Below, piece by piece: positions 24,582 to 33,556 of a stretch of DNA of 42,569 bases. The first letter of the stretch is position 1. Every line of letters starts with the position of its first letter. The position numbers were made by a program, and so were the translations under genes. The notes under the pieces were generated by a model that had not been told where the DNA came from, did no database searches, and saw only the letters and a list, made by a program, of their open reading frames with translations. The stretch comes from Lentisphaerota bacterium (lineage in GTDB: Bacteria; Verrucomicrobiota; Lentisphaeria; Victivallales; Victivallaceae): assembly GCA_015061775.1 (NCBI GenBank), contig SUVY01000016.1, forward strand, positions 1 to 42,569. Direction: 5' to 3'.

Positions 24582-25102
24582 CTGTCAACCCGGTAATAAT
24601 CAAGCTGTTGTTCCAGCTCTCCGCGCTCGGCAAGGAGTCGGCTGATAACTTCATAAAGCACACCGTCTCCGCCGCGGCGGGTCGTTCTCCAATCTATAAA
24701 CTCATCGAGCTGAGAGACTCCGTCGGCAGGAGCAACTGAAATACCAGCCCGGCGCATGACGGGAATATCGATCAGATCATCTCCGATATAAAGGCACTCT
24801 TCAGGAGCAAGAGTGTACTCATTGAGAATATTTTGAAACTCCTCACCTTTGCGGATGAAATCTTCGCGGCAGAATGTAACGTTGAGTTCCGCGGCACGTT
24901 TGGCATTGGCAGCACTCTTTCTGCCAGAAAGTAGTCCTACCATCAAACCTGCGCGCAGGGCAATACGTATCCATTGACCGTCTTTGTAATTGAAAAATTT
25001 GATGAAATCCGGAGCTCCGTATCCGACTTTGCCGTCGGTCAAAACTCCATCGATATCTGAAATTATAAGTTTGATTTTTTTGAACTGTTCTTTTGTTATC
25101 AT
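24578..25102 (-). CDS. kdsC: 3-deoxy-D-manno-octulosonate 8-phosphate phosphatase
   Basis: This HAD phosphatase dephosphorylates Kdo-8-P in the Kdo pathway for lipid A / LPS inner core. The 174-residue protein has the HAD motifs LIISDIDGVLTDGKVGYG near the N-terminus (motif I, DxDGVLTDG), VGLLSGRKS (motif II) and YIGDDLIDIPVMRRAG (motif III/IV), with APADG following. No cap domain, as expected for KdsC. GGGGAG lies 9 nt before the ATG. Presence of Kdo synthesis supports a Gram-negative outer membrane. It lies 27 nt after murJ. Confidence 0.92.
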   Translation of the reverse strand: MITKEQFKKIKLIISDIDGVLTDGKVGYGAPDFIKFFNYKDGQWIRIALRAGLMVGLLSGRKSAANAKRAAELNVTFCREDFIRKGEEFQNILNEYTLAPEECLYIGDDLIDIPVMRRAGISVAPADGVSQLDEFIDWRTTRRGGDGVLYEVISRLLAERGELEQQLDYYRVDS

Positions 25103-25129
25103 TTCAAATAACTCCCCGATATTAAAACT

Positions 25130-26752
25130 TCAAGCTTTTTTGCGGTGCTTTAATATATCTGAAAATTCCCTTACTTCAGGAGCCCGCAAAAGTGCTGATA
25201 ATCCGAAATAGCAAACAGAGAAAGATATTCCGACAACGCCAAGTTTGATGATAGACACCATCAAGTTATTTTCACCTGCAACAGCGAACTTGACCAATAG
25301 AGTTGCCAGAAATGCGGATACTGCAGCAACAATGACAGTCCGCAAAAGAGTCAATGCAAGCGGAGTTACCGCAGGAGCGAGAGCCTCTTTTTTCAGGACA
25401 CAGAACAGTATCGTACAGTTTACAACTGAAGCTGCCACCGTTGCCAGAGCAATTCCGCCCTGCTGCATAAACTGCATCAAAATAATATTGAGGATGATAT
25501 TCAGCACGATCGCACACAGCGAAGCATACAGGGTAATCTGCATCTTCTTTCGGGAATGAAATGCAGGAACCATGACTTTCAAAAGACAGAACACAGGAAT
25601 ACCTGCTCCGTAAAACATTGCCACCATTCTGGCTGCCTCGAGATCAGCAGCTGTATAACGTCCCCCCAGACAGAAGACGCTCATAAGTATATCGAAGAAG
25701 AAGATCACTCCTGCCGCCATGGGAACACAGAAGAAAAACACCTGACGGATAGCGAACTGCAGATCATTGACAAACAACTCCATATCCTCCTTCGCTGCAG
25801 AGCGCGACATCTCGGACATAAGAACATTGCAAATCGATATCGCGAAGATACCGATCGGAATATCTATCAGGCGGTCAACGTAAGTCAAGGCAGGCACTGC
25901 CCGGGCTCCGAGATAAACAGCCAGCATACGGTCAACCAGAAAACTGACATCAACAGCAATTCCGCCAATTATTCCCGGAAGTGCTGTCTTGAACAGTTTT
26001 TTTATGAGCGGGTTGGTGAAACTCTTAAAAGAAAATGTCTTTCTGAAATCCGGAAAACTGTTATTGCGGCGCAACAGAAGAAACATCAGAACCAACTGGA
26101 TAAAGCCGGACAGCAGAACCAGCCAAGCCAGATTTCCGAGCACTTTATGCAAATCATTCTGGTGAAAAAAGAACGCGGCTGCAAGCCCGGAAATAAGGAA
26201 GATGTTGAGCAAAAGAGCTCCAAGTGCAGGAAGGAAAAACTCCTTGCAGTAGTTCAGTACGCAGCCTGCAACTCCGACAAGGCACATAAAAAAACCATAC
26301 GGCATAAGCAGCGGAAGCAATCCCAGAATGATTTTCATTCTCTCTGTTCTGAACAACTCCATGCTCTGAATGAACTCCATCCTTGACACTGCAAAAGTTA
26401 TGAGTGAGACCAATAGAACTATTGCCGCAAGAATAAATCCCAGCACAAAAAAAACTGTGCCGAGACCTTTTTTCATCCCGTCTCTGTCACCGGAACCGTC
26501 TATTTCTGCAACGAGCGGCATAAGGGCTTGACCGAGTGCACCTTCACCGAGAATCTTGCGAAGCATATTTGGAATGGCAAATGCCAAAAACCAGCCAGAG
26601 GCGACATCTCCGCCGCCGAGTACATTGGCTTCCAATCTTACTCTGACCAGCCCCAACATACGGCTCAACAGAGTGGCAAAGGTGACTCCAAGCGAGGTTT
26701 TAAGCAATCCGGAATTCCGTTTTATATCTCCGGAATTTTTACCATCACTCAT
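25130..26752 (-). CDS. murJ: Lipid II flippase MurJ
   Basis: The 540-residue integral membrane MOP-superfamily flippase moves lipid II to the periplasm. The N-terminus has the MurJ signature (TLLSRMLGLVRVRLEANVLG, AIPNMLRKILGEGALGQALM), with many further hydrophobic helices, in agreement with 14 predicted membrane segments. The ATG at 26752 has GAGG 6 nt upstream and overlaps the stop of the upstream gene by 8 bp; an earlier in-frame start four codons upstream lies inside the neighbour. It is followed by kdsC, grouping envelope genes. Confidence 0.93.
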   Translation of the reverse strand: MSDGKNSGDIKRNSGLLKTSLGVTFATLLSRMLGLVRVRLEANVLGGGDVASGWFLAFAIPNMLRKILGEGALGQALMPLVAEIDGSGDRDGMKKGLGTVFFVLGFILAAIVLLVSLITFAVSRMEFIQSMELFRTERMKIILGLLPLLMPYGFFMCLVGVAGCVLNYCKEFFLPALGALLLNIFLISGLAAAFFFHQNDLHKVLGNLAWLVLLSGFIQLVLMFLLLRRNNSFPDFRKTFSFKSFTNPLIKKLFKTALPGIIGGIAVDVSFLVDRMLAVYLGARAVPALTYVDRLIDIPIGIFAISICNVLMSEMSRSAAKEDMELFVNDLQFAIRQVFFFCVPMAAGVIFFFDILMSVFCLGGRYTAADLEAARMVAMFYGAGIPVFCLLKVMVPAFHSRKKMQITLYASLCAIVLNIILNIILMQFMQQGGIALATVAASVVNCTILFCVLKKEALAPAVTPLALTLLRTVIVAAVSAFLATLLVKFAVAGENNLMVSIIKLGVVGISFSVCYFGLSALLRAPEVREFSDILKHRKKA

Positions 26753-27518
26753 TTTCAACCTCACTTATAACTTTCAATATATCCCGCAAGGTCGCATCAT
26801 CCGGAATTTGGTGTCCGGGAGAAATCGCAATTCTCGATTCTGCCGCACTCTTCATATCTGCTGCTTCAAGAAAATGTTTGAGCAATCCGCTGTTCAGTTG
26901 ATTTCCATGCTCAGGTTCATAACAAATCCTCCAGAAGCTGCGGTAAAATTTGAGTATTGCAAAATGCTTTGCCAGCTCTTCAAATGCGCCGGGCTCGTGT
27001 ATATGGAACTCAATGACCGTCTTCAGACGCGGATAAGAGATCTTTTTGCAGAAAGCGATAAGTCTTGTTATATCCGGACTTCCCGGAGGGCCCGGAAGCC
27101 TTCCGGAAATTGCGATATCAAGTTTATTTTCGTAAAAAGCTCCGATGGAGCTCTTCAACAATCCAATGAGTCCCGGTTCATATTCAGGATATTCGAGCGC
27201 ACGCATCACATCAAAAGCTGCTCCGGCAACCTCGGCACCGAGAGCTCCTGCCGCGCTGCAACGCTCATGGAGTTTGCGGTCGAACTCAAGCTTAACCTGA
27301 AAATTCTCGTTTTGAACAAGATGGACCAGTGCCGGATCGACGATGTCTTTAACTACAAGCGCACATCCTGCCTTGCGGACAGACTCAAGTTTCCGGCACG
27401 CAGACTCGGAGTCGAGCAGAGCTCCGGAAAACTCAATAAAATCAAATCCCGCACATTTCCGCACAGAAAGTTTATCAAAATGCTCATCAGCCGATATGCT
27501 CAATCCGTATTCTATCAT
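26745..27518 (-). CDS. Unknown protein, possibly a TIM-barrel isomerase-like
   Basis: The 257-residue protein has no signal peptide or membrane segment. I do not recognise a characterised family with certainty. Several features resemble sugar-phosphate isomerase/epimerase-type TIM barrels (xylose-isomerase-like): MIEYGLSISADEH with FIEFSGALL at the start, the FDVMRALEYPEYEPGLIGLL stretch, LKTVIEFHIHEPGAFEELA, and SPGHQIPDDATLRDILKVI at the end. There are no obvious catalytic signatures beyond scattered Glu, Asp and His. It is translationally coupled at both ends: its ATG overlaps the ribE TGA (TGATG) and its stop overlaps the murJ start. No function can be assigned. Confidence 0.6.
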   Translation of the reverse strand: MIEYGLSISADEHFDKLSVRKCAGFDFIEFSGALLDSESACRKLESVRKAGCALVVKDIVDPALVHLVQNENFQVKLEFDRKLHERCSAAGALGAEVAGAAFDVMRALEYPEYEPGLIGLLKSSIGAFYENKLDIAISGRLPGPPGSPDITRLIAFCKKISYPRLKTVIEFHIHEPGAFEELAKHFAILKFYRSFWRICYEPEHGNQLNSGLLKHFLEAADMKSAAESRIAISPGHQIPDDATLRDILKVISEVENE

Positions 27519-28180
27519 CAGATGAACCCCGCTTCACGCAATTTATCCATAGTGACAGTTCCGGAAGAGGATTTTTTTGCCGCTGGAGTGATCAAACCTG
27601 CTATCTCAAGTTGACGTCTGACATATTTGCCGAGGATATCGGTTTCGACATTCACGATACTGCCAGCCTTGCGCTCGCCGAGAACGGTGTCGGCAAGGGT
27701 CTGCGGAATAAGTCTTACCGCAAACTCTCCATCGGCTGCGCGGACGACGGTAAGTGATACTCCGTCGATGGCAACGCTCCCCTTCTCAACGACTTCCGGA
27801 GCAAGTTCCGGAGCAAGTTCGATTGCAAGCTCAAGGTCTCCGTCAGCCTGACGCGCAAGCGAGACAACTCTCAATGCGGCATCCACGTGCCCCTGCACGA
27901 TGTGTCCGCCGAGCCTTGAGCCGGAAGCAAGAGCGCGCTCCATATTGACCCGGGCTCCGACCGGAAGCGAACCGAGATTAGTTCTCCGCAGAGACTCAGC
28001 CATGGTGTGAAAAACAAGCTCCCCGGATGGAGTGACTTTTTCGAGTGTAAGACAACAGCCGTTTACAGCAATGCTTTCTCCGATGACGGGCTCTTCCAAA
28101 CGTTTTGAGGGCGCGATCATCAGAGCTCCGGAACTGCGTCCGGAAATTTTTCCGGTCATCTCAACCAATCCGGTAAACAC
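27518..28180 (-). CDS. ribE: Riboflavin synthase
   Basis: The enzyme dismutates two 6,7-dimethyl-8-ribityllumazines to riboflavin. In 220 residues, two lumazine-binding domains are visible as repeated motifs: FTGLVEMTG with GCCLTLEKV in the first, and GHIVQGHVD, then VAIDGVSLTVV in the second. The GTG at 28180 gives the family N-terminus M-F-T-G-L-V-E and sits 9 nt after AAGGAG; earlier TTG and GTG codons lie too close to that site. An internal 12-bp tandem duplication (TTCCGGAGCAAG at 27794-27817) encodes an ELAP repeat. Coupled to ribD upstream (2-nt gap) and the unknown gene downstream. Confidence 0.94.
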   Translation of the reverse strand: MFTGLVEMTGKISGRSSGALMIAPSKRLEEPVIGESIAVNGCCLTLEKVTPSGELVFHTMAESLRRTNLGSLPVGARVNMERALASGSRLGGHIVQGHVDAALRVVSLARQADGDLELAIELAPELAPEVVEKGSVAIDGVSLTVVRAADGEFAVRLIPQTLADTVLGERKAGSIVNVETDILGKYVRRQLEIAGLITPAAKKSSSGTVTMDKLREAGFI

Positions 28181-28182
28181 TT

Positions 28183-29223
28183 TCACCAACTCCTTTTAAG
28201 ATATCCGGATACGGCGATATCCCTGCCGTAAACCGCGGTTTTGACATATTCAAGTTCAAGTGCTTCGCACATTTTTTGCGGATCATCGCCATCAACAGAT
28301 GTGTGGCTGCCCGCACCTCCGAGGAGCCTCGGAGCAATATGAAACTCAACGTAATCTACGACATTGTTCCGCAGAGCATTGGAGGCGAGTTCCCCTCCCC
28401 CTTCGATCAGCAACGCGGTTATATTTTTTCTGCCCAACTCTTCGAGCAGCAAGTTCCAGTCATCCTGCGTTTTGAGCTTCACCACCCTGGCGTTGCCATC
28501 CGGAAAATATCCGTCGAGCTCCTCCTGAGTCATTGAATTTGAAGCAATAAGACGCAGAGGCTGATTTTGCCAATCCTCCGGCTCTCTGACATTGAGACGC
28601 GGATGGTCGGTTCTCACGGTGTTAGCTCCGACCATAATGGCTCCGGACAGGCGGCGGAGCTGCTGGACTCTTGCTCTTGCCTCGCTGCCGGTTATCCAGA
28701 AGGAGTCTCCTGTACAGGTGGCAGTTTTGCCGTCCAGAGTAGATGCCATTTTGAGCATCACAAACGGTTTACCGGTGGTGATCCAGGTAAAAAAGGAGGC
28801 GTTCAATTCGATGCACTCTTCTTCTGCAACTCCGCAAACGACCTCAATTCCGGCATCGCGTAAAATTTGAACTCCGCGTCCTGCGTGTTTTGGATTGGGA
28901 TCAAGACAGCCGATAACGGCTTTTCCCAATCCCGACCGTATGATGGCATCAGTACAGGCTGGAGTCCTGCCAACCGTAGAACACGGCTCAAGGGTAACAT
29001 ATATCACAGCTCCGCGAACATCGACTCCGGCAGCCGCAGCGTTGTTCAGGGCATCGACTTCGGCGTGTGCAGTTCCAGCCCGATGGTGAAATCCGGTTGC
29101 CAACACCTTTTCATCGCGCACGATGACCGCTCCAACCATCGGATTGGGAGAAGTCATGCCCCAGGCTTTTGCGGCGCACTCAAGGGCAAGACGCATGAAA
29201 GAGATGTCGGAAGCGGTATGCAT
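28183..29223 (-). CDS. ribD: Bifunctional riboflavin deaminase/reductase
   Basis: RibD deaminates the pyrimidine intermediate and reduces its ribosyl chain. The 346-residue protein has an N-terminal CMP/dCMP-deaminase-like domain with zinc ligands in AHAEVDAL and EPCSTVGRTPAC, and a C-terminal dihydrofolate-reductase-like domain (FVMLKMASTLDGKTAT, IMVGANTVRTDHPRLNVR, LLIEGGGELASNAL). The ATG overlaps the ftsY TGA by one base (TGATG); AGGAGGG lies 9 nt upstream. Part of pheS-pheT-ribH-nusB-ftsY-ribD-ribE. Confidence 0.95.
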   Translation of the reverse strand: MHTASDISFMRLALECAAKAWGMTSPNPMVGAVIVRDEKVLATGFHHRAGTAHAEVDALNNAAAAGVDVRGAVIYVTLEPCSTVGRTPACTDAIIRSGLGKAVIGCLDPNPKHAGRGVQILRDAGIEVVCGVAEEECIELNASFFTWITTGKPFVMLKMASTLDGKTATCTGDSFWITGSEARARVQQLRRLSGAIMVGANTVRTDHPRLNVREPEDWQNQPLRLIASNSMTQEELDGYFPDGNARVVKLKTQDDWNLLLEELGRKNITALLIEGGGELASNALRNNVVDYVEFHIAPRLLGGAGSHTSVDGDDPQKMCEALELEYVKTAVYGRDIAVSGYLKRSW

Positions 29224-30158
29224 CAGGCATTACCCTCCTGCTTTCCGAAAAGGGCATCTGCATAGAACTCCGGGCTGAACTCCTGAAGGTCCTCAGGCTG
29301 TTCTCCGAGTCCGACATAGAAGGTCGGAAGCTCAAATTCGCGGTGAAGTGCAACCGCCATACCTCCGCGGCCTGTTCCGTCAAGCTTGGTCAACACGAGA
29401 CCGGTGACATCAACGCATTTGGAAAACTCTTTGGCCTGACTGATGACATTCGCTCCCAGAGAAGCATCGACCGTGAGCCACACCTCGTTCGGGGCTGTCG
29501 GACAAACCTTCTGGATCGAGCGTTTGATCTTGGCAAGCTCTGCCATCAAGTCGCGCTGGTTCTGCTGGCGGCCTGCTGTATCGAGCAGCAGAAAATCAGC
29601 TTTCCTGGATATAGCACTCTGCATCGCATCATACGCGACACTTGCGGGATCTGCTCCGTGCTTTGAAGAGACGACATGTGCTCCGGTACGATTTCCCCAC
29701 AGCTGGAGCTGCTCAACTGCGGCGGCACGGAATGTATCACAAGCTCCGAGCACTACAGACTTGCCGTCAGAAATCAGGTTGTGGGCGAGTTTTCCGATGG
29801 TGGTTGTTTTGCCGCTACCATTTACGCCGACCATAAGGATGACTGTGGGAACTCCCTGTTCGGCATAGTTGATGGAGCGCTCGTGACGGTGCAGAAGAGA
29901 AGTGACCTGTTTGCGCAATTCAGCAACCAGGTCGGCATCAGTGGCGATCACTCCGCGATCGTAAAGATCTTTGAGTTCGGCAACGATCTCGACGCTCGCA
30001 GTAACTCCGAAGTCAGATGATATCAGCAATGCTTCAAGATCATCAAAACTCTCTGCGCTGTGTGCTTTTATACCGGTAAAGACGCTGGTAAACACACGCG
30101 AAAGTTTGGTCGCGCTCTTTTCAAGTCCGCGCTTGAATATTGAGAAAATCGAAGCCAT
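29223..30158 (-). CDS. ftsY: Signal recognition particle receptor FtsY
   Basis: This is the SRP receptor GTPase that docks ribosome-nascent-chain complexes at the membrane. The protein (311 aa) has a short acidic-free N-terminus, the N-domain four-helix bundle (residues 10-100) and the GTPase with G1 VGVNGSGKTTTIGKLA at 110-125, DTFRAAAVEQL, DTAGRQQNQ and TKLDGTGRGG. It lacks the long acidic A domain of E. coli FtsY. Start ATG at 30158 with AAGGAG 4 nt upstream; an in-frame TTG further up is not needed. 1 nt after nusB. Confidence 0.95.
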   Translation of the reverse strand: MASIFSIFKRGLEKSATKLSRVFTSVFTGIKAHSAESFDDLEALLISSDFGVTASVEIVAELKDLYDRGVIATDADLVAELRKQVTSLLHRHERSINYAEQGVPTVILMVGVNGSGKTTTIGKLAHNLISDGKSVVLGACDTFRAAAVEQLQLWGNRTGAHVVSSKHGADPASVAYDAMQSAISRKADFLLLDTAGRQQNQRDLMAELAKIKRSIQKVCPTAPNEVWLTVDASLGANVISQAKEFSKCVDVTGLVLTKLDGTGRGGMAVALHREFELPTFYVGLGEQPEDLQEFSPEFYADALFGKQEGNA

Positions 30159-30159
30159 C

Positions 30160-30636
30160 TTACTCCTTGACAATGGTATTTTTTACCGCATTGAGCACAC
30201 CGTTGATAAAGTTTCCGCCTTTTTCACCGGAAAAATCACGGGCGATCTCAACGGCTTCATCAATACTGACGATTTCCGGAACATCCGGAACAAAAAGCAT
30301 TTCCGCAATGGCAACCCGCATGATGTTGCGCTCGACAGCAGAAACTCTGTCCCAATCCCAGTTCTCGCAATGGCTGGAAATCAATCCATCTATCTCGTCT
30401 TTGTGAACAGCAACTTCATTATAGAGAGCGACCGCATACTCTTTCCCCTTACGGGCAAGGCGGTTGTCCCGAAGCTTGTATTCGCTGCTCACCGACTCAA
30501 AGAATGTATCGAACTGGGAGGCTCCCGGAGTCACATCCTGCATCTCGCAGCTGAAAAGGAACTGCATTGCAAGCTCACGTCCGAACCGCTTGGTATGCGG
30601 CTTGACGACATCTTCATTTTTATCAACAAAATCCAT
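30160..30636 (-). CDS. nusB: Transcription antitermination factor NusB
   Basis: NusB binds boxA RNA with NusE during rRNA antitermination. The 158-residue all-helical protein has RELAMQFLFSCEMQ near the N-terminus, WDWDRVSAVERNIMRVAIAE and the C-terminal VSIDEAVEIARDFSGEKGG followed by FINGVLNAVKNT, all canonical. The ATG is 1 nt after the ribH stop, which is the common ribH-nusB pairing. No strong ribosome-binding site is visible, so it may rely on coupling. Confidence 0.94.
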   Translation of the reverse strand: MDFVDKNEDVVKPHTKRFGRELAMQFLFSCEMQDVTPGASQFDTFFESVSSEYKLRDNRLARKGKEYAVALYNEVAVHKDEIDGLISSHCENWDWDRVSAVERNIMRVAIAEMLFVPDVPEIVSIDEAVEIARDFSGEKGGNFINGVLNAVKNTIVKE

Positions 30637-30637
30637 T

Positions 30638-31120
30638 TCAGCCGATCACTTTGGTAAGATTAGCCATTTCAATAGCAGCCAGAGCGGCATCAACGCCTTT
30701 GTTTCCGGCTTTGGTTCCGCTGCGCTCGATCGCCTGATCGAGGTTTTCAGCGGTGATCATTCCGTAGGTCACAGGAACACCGAACTCAAGACCGAGCTGG
30801 GCGACACACTTTGCGACCTCGGAGTTGATGTAACCGGCGTGACTGGTCGCGCCCTGGATAACGACACCGAGAGCGATGACCGCATCATACTTTTTGGTCT
30901 CAAGCATCTTCTTGATGGCAAACGGGATCTCGTATGAACCGGGAACATAAGCAACGCTGATATCGGAGGCGCTGCCTCCGTGGCGGGTGATGGCGTCAAC
31001 TGCTCCGGAAAGCAGTTTGCTCACAAAGAATTCATTGAAACGTCCGCAGACGATACCGAATTTGAGACCTTCGGCACAAAGGACTCCCTCGTAAACATTT
31101 CCAACGTTTTTGTCGATCAT
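30638..31120 (-). CDS. ribH: 6,7-dimethyl-8-ribityllumazine synthase
   Basis: Condenses 5-amino-6-ribitylaminouracil with dihydroxybutanone phosphate to the lumazine. The 160-residue protein has [53 protein letters not shown] and [18 protein letters not shown]. The conserved His after the GAT is kept, although the usual Phe-Asp after it is Ala-Gly. AAGGA precedes the ATG. It lies 22 bp after pheT. Confidence 0.93.
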   Translation of the reverse strand: MIDKNVGNVYEGVLCAEGLKFGIVCGRFNEFFVSKLLSGAVDAITRHGGSASDISVAYVPGSYEIPFAIKKMLETKKYDAVIALGVVIQGATSHAGYINSEVAKCVAQLGLEFGVPVTYGMITAENLDQAIERSGTKAGNKGVDAALAAIEMANLTKVIG

Positions 31121-31142
31121 AATAATATATCCTTATATGGGG

Positions 31143-33545
31143 TTATCTCAGTTCAACTTTCAAGTCGTTTTCCAGAGCCTTACGGAGTTTATCCATCGCA
31201 TTGTTGACTTCGTCGTCGCGCAGCGTTCTCTCGCTGTGACGGAACACAAGTTCATACGCCATGCTCTTCTTGTTCTGCTCGGCAAGTTCTTTGCCGGTGT
31301 AGATGTCAAACAGGCGGATGGACTCAAGGTTTGCGAGGTTGCGCTTGCGGATAAACTCGATGATCTTGCCGTTTTCCATCTCGGAAGGAACCAGCATCGC
31401 CACGTCGCGTGAGGTTGACGGGAACTGGGCGAGCGGCTTGAAGCTGCGGGAGGCTTTTCCGGCAGCATCATAGAGGCTCTGAGCTTCGAAGAGCGCGACA
31501 AAGACCTTGGACGTATGACGCCATCCGGAAGTGAGCTTTGCGTTGACCTCTCCGAAAACTCCGGCACGTCTTCCGTAGATATCGACGGCGACGGCATGAC
31601 CGGCTTTGAAGCGGTCATCGTTTTCGAGTTTGACGAAACGGTACTTGCTTACTCCGAGCTGTTCCATCAGATCTTCGACAGCACCCTTCATATCGTAGAA
31701 GTCATATTCAAGGGCATAGTCCTCGGAGAAACGGTCGGCATAGCGTTTTCCGGTCAGGAGCATGAGAAACTCATCGCGCTCCTCAGGAAATTTCTCGCTG
31801 TTGGCACAAAATACTTTATCAAGCTCGAAAAGACGCAGATTGCGGTTTCCGCGGGTGATGTTGCGCTCGGCGACTGCCAGCATTCCGCTGAAAAGGCTCG
31901 GGCGCATCACCGATGAATCGGGGTTGAGCGGATTATCCAGTTTGACGAGATCGCTCTCTTCAAATCTGGTATCAAGAAGTGCCTGCTGGACACCGGTGAT
32001 ACTGTATGTAACACACTCATAAAGTCCGAGAGATACTGCCATTTCGCGCAGATTCTGAACCTTGGTGTAAGCGTCTTCGCTCGCCGGATGACAGATCTTG
32101 CCGTTGACAGCGATCTGCGGAATCTTGTCGAGCCCGTCGATACGCGCAACCTCTTCGGCGAGATCCGCCTCTCTGACCAGATCAAGACGGAACAGCGGAG
32201 CAGTAACTTTGCATCCGCACTCGGTGATATCGCTGATGCCGAGGTGCAATTTGCTCAATATCTCTACGATGCGCTCATTGCTGACTCCGGAACCGATGAG
32301 GCTGCGGATCTTTTCGAAGCGGCACTCGATGACATTTTCCTGCGGACGTCCGGTGTTGATGTCCATCTTTGCGCTGGCGAGAGTTCCTCCGGCGATCTCA
32401 AGAATGAGCTGGGCTGCACGGTCGGAAGCGGTATCAGCCATATCGTAATCCACTCCGCGCTCGAAGCGGTAACTTGCATCGGTGGACACTCCGAGACGGC
32501 GGCTTGATGAGCGGATGTTTGACGGATTGAATACCGCGCTCTCGAGCAGGATATCGACAGTATCATCGTTGACTCCTGAAAACTCTCCGCCCATGATTCC
32601 GGCGAGAGCCATCGGTTTTGAAGCATCGGCGATCACCAGGTGCTCATTCTTGAGCTCGATAGTTCTTCCGTCGAGGATGGTTATCTTCTCTCCCTCTTTT
32701 GCGCGGCGGATGACCACACGGTTTCCGTCGAGGCGGTTGAGGTCAAAAGCGTGGAGCGGATGTCCAAGCTCGAGCATAACGAAATTGGTTATATCAACGA
32801 CGTTGTTGATGGAACGCAGACCGATGCTCTCAAGACGCTCGACCATCCAATCCGGAGAAGGACCGATCTTAACACCTTTGATTACCCTGCCGATATATCT
32901 GGGACAAAGCTCTTTGTCCTCGACAGTCACAAGCTCAGACACCTGCGTATCGCAGGCAGGAACCTTTATCTCCGGAAACACCGGCTCGACATCAAGCAGG
33001 CAGGAAACGTCACGGGCAACACCCCACATGGAGAGACAGTCAGGACGGTTCGGAGTAACTTCAAGTTCGATAAAAGTATCTCCGGGATAAAGTGATTTTA
33101 CCGGAGTTCCGAGCACAGTATCCTCGGGAAGGATCATCAAACCGGAGTTATCATCAGAAATTCCGAGCTCCTTTGCGCTGCACATCATACCGTTGGACTC
33201 AACTCCGCGAAGCTTTGATTTCTTGATTTTAAACTCGCCTTCCGCGTCCGCAAAGACAGTTCCAATCGTAGCGAGCGGAACTATTTTACCGGCGTCGCAG
33301 TTGGGAGCTCCGCAAACGATCTGGATGGTATTTGTTCCATCGTTGACCTGACAGACCGAGAGGTGATCTGAGTTGGGATGCACCTGGCGGTCGAGGATCT
33401 TTGCGGCGACGACTCCATCAGGAATCGTGGAGTTGTTTTCGACCGCTTCAACTTCGATACCAGCCATTGTAAGTTTATGACAGAGAGTTGCATCATCACA
33501 ATTGAGAGCAACATAATCAGAGAGCCATTTCCTTGAAATATCCAT
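31143..33545 (-). CDS. pheT: Phenylalanyl-tRNA synthetase beta chain
   Basis: The 800-residue beta subunit pairs with PheS to charge tRNA-Phe. Domains in order: N-terminal tRNA-binding OB fold (ILDRQVHPNSDHLSVCQV, CGAPNC), B3/B4 editing domain (ILLESAVFNPSNIRSSSRRL), B5, the catalytic-like core, and the C-terminal ferredoxin-fold anticodon-binding domain (ending RHSERTLRDDEVNNAM). Length matches the family. AAGGAG lies 7 nt before the ATG, 11 bp after pheS. Confidence 0.96.
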   Translation of the reverse strand: MDISRKWLSDYVALNCDDATLCHKLTMAGIEVEAVENNSTIPDGVVAAKILDRQVHPNSDHLSVCQVNDGTNTIQIVCGAPNCDAGKIVPLATIGTVFADAEGEFKIKKSKLRGVESNGMMCSAKELGISDDNSGLMILPEDTVLGTPVKSLYPGDTFIELEVTPNRPDCLSMWGVARDVSCLLDVEPVFPEIKVPACDTQVSELVTVEDKELCPRYIGRVIKGVKIGPSPDWMVERLESIGLRSINNVVDITNFVMLELGHPLHAFDLNRLDGNRVVIRRAKEGEKITILDGRTIELKNEHLVIADASKPMALAGIMGGEFSGVNDDTVDILLESAVFNPSNIRSSSRRLGVSTDASYRFERGVDYDMADTASDRAAQLILEIAGGTLASAKMDINTGRPQENVIECRFEKIRSLIGSGVSNERIVEILSKLHLGISDITECGCKVTAPLFRLDLVREADLAEEVARIDGLDKIPQIAVNGKICHPASEDAYTKVQNLREMAVSLGLYECVTYSITGVQQALLDTRFEESDLVKLDNPLNPDSSVMRPSLFSGMLAVAERNITRGNRNLRLFELDKVFCANSEKFPEERDEFLMLLTGKRYADRFSEDYALEYDFYDMKGAVEDLMEQLGVSKYRFVKLENDDRFKAGHAVAVDIYGRRAGVFGEVNAKLTSGWRHTSKVFVALFEAQSLYDAAGKASRSFKPLAQFPSTSRDVAMLVPSEMENGKIIEFIRKRNLANLESIRLFDIYTGKELAEQNKKSMAYELVFRHSERTLRDDEVNNAMDKLRKALENDLKVELR

Positions 33546-33556
33546 GACTGCACTCC

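Noticed and set aside
30160-30636. Frameshift or truncation in the tightly packed ribH-nusB-ftsY block
   Set aside because: All three proteins are full length with complete motifs; the 1-nt gaps and overlaps are ordinary translational coupling.
28183-31142. FMN riboswitch before the rib genes
   Set aside because: The gaps before ribH, ribD and ribE are 22 bp or less, too short for the element, and no conserved FMN-element segments were seen.
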